The position numbers and the translations under genes were made by a program. 64,000 bases of DNA from contig NZ_JACXBU010000005.1 in assembly GCF_014700075.1 (NCBI RefSeq), forward strand, positions 124,001 through 188,000, in the 5' to 3' direction. Within the stretch, counting starts at the first letter, position 1. Each line of letters opens with the position of its first letter. Of the stretch, positions 60,792-64,000 are shown one piece after another. Source of the stretch: Pseudomonas sp. JM0905a (GTDB lineage: Bacteria; Pseudomonadota; Gammaproteobacteria; Pseudomonadales; Pseudomonadaceae). The notes below the pieces were generated by a model, which made no database searches, was not told where the DNA came from, and worked only from the letters and a program-made list of their open reading frames with translations.

Positions 60792-61841
60792 ATGCCCACG
60801 CTCTTCGACCCGATCAAGATCGGCGACCTGGAACTTTCCAACCGCATCATCATGGCGCCGCTGACTCGCTGCCGCGCCGACGAGGGCCGCGTACCGAATG
60901 CCCTGATGGCCGAGTACTACACCCAACGCGCGACAGCCGGGCTGATCATCAGCGAAGCCACTTCCGTCACGCCGCTCGGCGTCGGCTACCCGGATACCCC
61001 CGGCATCTGGTCCGACGAGCAGGTGAAGGGCTGGAGCAATATCACCAAGGCGGTGCACGCCAACGGCGGCAAGATCGTCCTGCAGCTGTGGCACGTGGGC
61101 CGCATCTCCGACCCGAGCTACCTGGGCGGCGAGGCTCCGGTAGCGCCCAGCGCCATCGCCGCCAAGGGCCACGTCAGCCTGCTGCGTCCGCTGCGTGACT
61201 TCCCGGTGCCGCGTGCCCTGGAAACCGAAGAGATCGCCGACATAGTCGAGGCCTACCGCATCGGTGCCGAGAACGCCCAGGCCGCCGGTTTCGACGGTGT
61301 GGAAATCCACGCTGCCAACGGCTACCTGCTGGACCAGTTCCTCCAGGACGGCACCAACAAGCGCACCGACCAGTACGGCGGCTCCATCGAGAACCGTGCC
61401 CGCCTGCTGCTGGAAGTCACCGATGCCGTGATCAAGGTGTGGGGCGCCGGCCGCGTCGGCGTGCACCTGTCGCCGCGCGCCGACTCCCACGACATGGGCG
61501 ACTCCGACCTGGCCGGTACCTTCGGCTACGTCGCCCGCGAACTGGGCAAGCGTGGTGTGGCCTTCCTCTGCGCCCGCGAGAAGGAAGGCGAGGACAGTCT
61601 GGCGCCGCAATTGAAGGAAGCCTTCGGTGGCGTGTTCATCGCCAACGAGCGCTTCACCAAGGCCAGTGCCAGTGCCTGGCTGGAAAGTGGCAAAGCCGAT
61701 GCCGTGGCCTTCGGCATCCCCTTCATCGCCAACCCCGACCTGCCCGAGCGCCTGCGCCTGGACGCCCCGCTGAACGAACCGCGCCCCGAGCTGTTCTATG
61801 CCAAGGGCCCGGTGGGCTATATCGACTACCCACGCCTGTAA
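60792..61841 (+). CDS. xenB: xenobiotic reductase XenB-like (Old Yellow Enzyme family)
   Basis: The 349-residue FMN oxidoreductase shows IIMAPLTRCRADEGRVPNALMAEYYTQRATAGLIISEATSVTPLG, the substrate-anion site GFDGVEIHAANGYLLDQFLQDGTNKRTDQYGGSIENRARLLLEV and GRVGVHLSPR. It reduces alkenes, nitrate esters and nitroaromatics such as TNT with NADPH; XenB of pseudomonads is the closest remembered match. GAGGTAA precedes the ATG. It lies with an ArsR regulator and an MFS exporter. REP-like repeats follow its stop. Confidence 0.9.
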   Translation: MPTLFDPIKIGDLELSNRIIMAPLTRCRADEGRVPNALMAEYYTQRATAGLIISEATSVTPLGVGYPDTPGIWSDEQVKGWSNITKAVHANGGKIVLQLWHVGRISDPSYLGGEAPVAPSAIAAKGHVSLLRPLRDFPVPRALETEEIADIVEAYRIGAENAQAAGFDGVEIHAANGYLLDQFLQDGTNKRTDQYGGSIENRARLLLEVTDAVIKVWGAGRVGVHLSPRADSHDMGDSDLAGTFGYVARELGKRGVAFLCAREKEGEDSLAPQLKEAFGGVFIANERFTKASASAWLESGKADAVAFGIPFIANPDLPERLRLDAPLNEPRPELFYAKGPVGYIDYPRL

Positions 61842-62222
61842 CAGCCCAGCCTTGTAGGGGCGAATTCATTCGCCAAGGGCCGCGCAGCGGCCCCGTAGGT
61901 TGGTCCGAGCCTGCGAGGCCCAACGTGGCCGTTACAGGCGCCTCTGAAATGGGGGCGGGTTCTTGTAGGGGCGAATGTATTCGCCAAGGACCGCGTAGCG
62001 GTCCCGAGAGGGTTTGCCAGAGCGCAGATATTCGGCCTGCCTGGCGAATGAATTCGCCCCTACAGGTGTCTTGCCGAGCCCCAAAATTCGTTTCCTCTGG
62101 TAGCTTTGCACCCATCGCCGTCCGTCGGGATCGCCCAAGCGGGAACCCGGCGGCTATTCGTGTGACCAATGGAGTCCGGCCGAAGTCTTCCGGCCGTCAG
62201 CGACATGCCAAAGGAAGCCCGC
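61842..62222. repeat. 381-bp intergenic region with three REP-like units and a GTAGGTTGG repeat
   Basis: No gene is seen. GGCGAATTCATTCGCC (61859-61874), GGCGAATGTATTCGCC (61970-61985) and GGCGAATGAATTCGCC (62043-62058) alternate with a CGTAGGTTGG...GGCCCAACGTGG unit (61897-61927) and short GC stems such as GGCCGCGCAGCGGCC. The last ~150 bp before the YceI gene show no clear promoter. Confidence 0.8.
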
Positions 62223-62804
62223 ATGCACAAATCGTTACACCCCCTCATTGCCCTGCTCGGCGCCCTGGTCCTGCCGGTGCAGGCCAGCTGGTACCTGGAC
62301 AACGAGTCGTCGCGCATCTCCTTCATCTCCACTAAGGCCGGCAGCATTTCCGAGGTGCACCGCTTCCTCACCCTGCACGGCAAGATCGGCAAGGAGGGCA
62401 AGGCGCACTTGCGCGTCGAACTGGAGTCGGTGAGCACCGGGGTCCCGCTGCGTGACCAGCGACTGCGTGACCAGTTCTTCGAAATCGCCAAGTACCCCGA
62501 GGCCGAGATCACCGCCCAGCTCGACCTGCGTCCCATCACCGACCTGGCCCCCGGCGCCCAGCTGGAGCTGGGCCTGCCGCTGACGGTTAAGCTGCACGAT
62601 AAGTCTCAGCAATACCGCGCCGAACTCCTGGCCACGCGCCTGGATGACCATCGCTTCCAGGTAGTGACCCTGGCCCCGCTGGTGCTGCAGGTGGAGGACT
62701 TCGGCCTGACCACAGCACTGGACGGCCTGCGCAAGGTGGCCGGTCTGCCTGGCATCAGTCTGTCGGTGCCGGTGGGCGCCGTGCTGATCTTCACGGAGCG
62801 CTGA
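62223..62804 (+). CDS. YceI-family periplasmic protein
   Basis: The ATG at 62223 (AAGGAA upstream) gives 193 residues with a signal peptide (SLHPLIALLGALVLPVQA). The lipocalin-like YceI barrel follows: SWYLDNESSRISFISTKAGSISEVHRFLTLHGKIGKEGKAHLRVELESVSTGVPLRDQRLRDQFFEIAKYPEAEITAQL. YceI proteins bind polyisoprenoids or amphiphilic lipids in the periplasm. It overlaps the start of the phospholipase-D-like gene (ATGA-type, 1 shared base), so a joint lipid-related role is possible. Confidence 0.9.
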   Translation: MHKSLHPLIALLGALVLPVQASWYLDNESSRISFISTKAGSISEVHRFLTLHGKIGKEGKAHLRVELESVSTGVPLRDQRLRDQFFEIAKYPEAEITAQLDLRPITDLAPGAQLELGLPLTVKLHDKSQQYRAELLATRLDDHRFQVVTLAPLVLQVEDFGLTTALDGLRKVAGLPGISLSVPVGAVLIFTER

Positions 62805-63958
62805 TGGGGCAGATCTTCCCCTGGAAGTCCGGCAACCGCTTCGAGCTGTTGATCGACGGCCCGCAGTTCTTTCCGACCATGCTCACGGCCATTGCCCGGG
62901 CCGAGCATCAGGTTGCGCTGGAGCTTTACCTGGTGGAAGACGGCCACTGCAGCCAGGCCCTGGTGGACGCGCTCTGCGTGGCCGCCGTGCGCGGCGTGCG
63001 GGTGCGCTGCCTGTTCGATGATTTCGGTTGCCTGAAGCTGGGTGCGGCGCTGCGTGAGCGCCTGTGCGAGGCCGGGGTGATGCTGCAGTTCTACAACCCA
63101 CTGCGCTGGCGGCACGGCTTCAGCAACCTGTACCGCGACCACCGCAAGATCCTGGTGGTGGATGATCGCCAGGCGTTCATTGGCGGCACCGGTGCCACCG
63201 ACGAGTTCTGGGACCCGAGCCAGGAGACCAGCCGCTGGCACGAAGTGATGGTGGCCATCGAGGGGCCGCTGGTGGCGCACTGGCAACTCATCTTCGACTA
63301 CCAGTGGCTGGCCAACCTCGGCCGCCGCCCCTGGAAACCGGGTGAGGCGCCGGGGCTGGCCCACCTGCCGCCCTATCCGGCGGTGGGGGAGGGGCTCGGC
63401 AGGCTGGCCTACGCCGATGCGAGCCAGCACCGCGACATCGTCCAGTCGCTGGTGCGCAGCATTCGCACGGCGCGCAATCGCGTGTGGCTGGCGACGCCCT
63501 ATTTCCTGCCGAGCTGGAAGGTGCGCCGCGCCTTGATCAAGGCCGCGCGGCGAGGCGTCGAGGTGCGCCTGCTGCTCACCAGCCGGCACACCGACCACCC
63601 GCCGGTGCGCTTCGCCGGCCAGCGTTACTACCCGCGCCTGCTACGCGCCGGTGTGCGGATATTCGAGTACCAGCAGCGCTTCCTGCACCTGAAGATGGTG
63701 CTGGCCGATGACTGGGTCAGCGTGGGCTCCTGCAACTTCGACCACTGGAACCTGCGCTTCAATCTGGAAGCCAACCTGGAAGCGCTGGACCCGAACTTCA
63801 CCCTGGCGGTGGACGCGTGCATGCGCCAGGACTTCTCCGACAGCCGCGAGATCACCATGGACGACTGGCACGCGCGCCCGCTGGTGAAACGCCTGCGCCA
63901 GCGCCTCTGGGGCTGGCTGGACCGGCTGGTGGTGAACCTTCTCGATCGTCGCCGTTAG
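62804..63958 (+). CDS. phospholipase D / cardiolipin synthase family protein
   Basis: The 384-residue protein has two HKD motifs: YRDHRKILVVDDRQAFIGGTGATDEFWDP (about 108-130) and FLHLKMVLADDWVSVGSCNFDHWNLRFNLEAN (about 294-320). It lacks N-terminal membrane helices, so it resembles ClsB/YbhO rather than ClsA. It likely condenses phosphatidylglycerol with another lipid at the membrane face, or acts as a phospholipase. ATG overlaps the YceI stop. The last helix (LRQRLWGWLDRLVVNLLDRRR) is amphipathic and basic. After the stop only 42 bp remain. Confidence 0.9.
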   Translation: MGQIFPWKSGNRFELLIDGPQFFPTMLTAIARAEHQVALELYLVEDGHCSQALVDALCVAAVRGVRVRCLFDDFGCLKLGAALRERLCEAGVMLQFYNPLRWRHGFSNLYRDHRKILVVDDRQAFIGGTGATDEFWDPSQETSRWHEVMVAIEGPLVAHWQLIFDYQWLANLGRRPWKPGEAPGLAHLPPYPAVGEGLGRLAYADASQHRDIVQSLVRSIRTARNRVWLATPYFLPSWKVRRALIKAARRGVEVRLLLTSRHTDHPPVRFAGQRYYPRLLRAGVRIFEYQQRFLHLKMVLADDWVSVGSCNFDHWNLRFNLEANLEALDPNFTLAVDACMRQDFSDSREITMDDWHARPLVKRLRQRLWGWLDRLVVNLLDRRR

Positions 63959-64000
63959 CGGTATACAGCCAGTCGCCGCACTTTCGTCGGGTGCCTGCGG

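Overview
This window is GC-rich chromosomal DNA from a Pseudomonas sensu lato. The gene order follows the P. aeruginosa PA4350-PA4389 neighbourhood closely, as I recall it: fabG/hugZ/fxsA/groESL/colRS, mexVW, the imelysin cluster with icmP, lemA, bifA, sodB, argO/argP, an epimerase, xenB/MFS/ArsR, acpH, usp, olsBA. Pieces that lie elsewhere in PAO1 are joined to it (pdhB/PA3415-like, PA2778/PA2779-like, a FecIR-controlled siderophore receptor). I infer a close relative of P. aeruginosa (resinovorans/otitidis-type, Metapseudomonas), not P. aeruginosa itself. No rRNA, tRNA, CRISPR array, insertion sequence or prophage was recognised.

Layout. 1-4.3 kb: end of a 2-oxoacid dehydrogenase operon (E1 beta, E2), an AraC regulator, a sterol-desaturase-family hydroxylase and an EamA exporter. 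4.8-7.3 kb: yebG with a textbook LexA box, a secreted metallo-beta-lactamase-fold enzyme, a PsiE-like protein and a DUF3509-type protein. 7.4-14.8 kb: iron-uptake island, with DUF3649/PepSY/DUF3325 membrane genes facing a FecI-FecR-receptor operon whose receptor is an IutA/ChtA-type ferric-hydroxamate receptor carrying an STN signalling domain. 14.9-16.3 kb: an exported small protein and its C39-like lipoprotein peptidase. 16.4-23.4 kb: fabG-like SDR, hugZ, fxsA, groES-groEL behind a sigma-32 promoter, colR-colS. 23.5-29.7 kb: MexVW-type RND pump and a chemoreceptor. 29.9-35.2 kb: DUF1513, imelysin, di-haem DUF1111 and icmP, with a Fur-like box before icmP. 35.3-45.8 kb: LemA plus a GIDE/EF-hand protein, bifA, sodB, argO, ACT protein, argP, two NAD(P)-binding proteins and a coiled-coil membrane protein.

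45.8-52.3 kb is the most accessory-looking part: a five-gene leftward unit encoding an M20 amidohydrolase, an MHS permease, an amidase, an IclR regulator and an OprD-type porin. Two inverted repeats of the same TTCCA-N5-TGGAA design sit 95 and 91 bp ahead of the porin and of the first gene. This suggests a self-contained uptake and hydrolysis system for an unknown amide, controlled by its own IclR protein. 52.4-64 kb: serine hydrolase plus a small anchored protein, an ODP-type di-iron protein, a degenerate acyl-CoA-dehydrogenase-like protein, olsBA behind a run of PhoB half-sites, a tandem universal stress protein, acpH, the ArsR/MFS/xenB group, YceI and a phospholipase-D/cardiolipin-synthase protein.

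Three families of short palindromic repeats fill many intergenic gaps. One (core GGCGAATGAATTCGCC) occurs about 13 times, shows compensatory stem changes, and has one copy that is a perfect 44-bp palindrome. Function names rest on recognised motifs and remembered homologues; no database search was possible.
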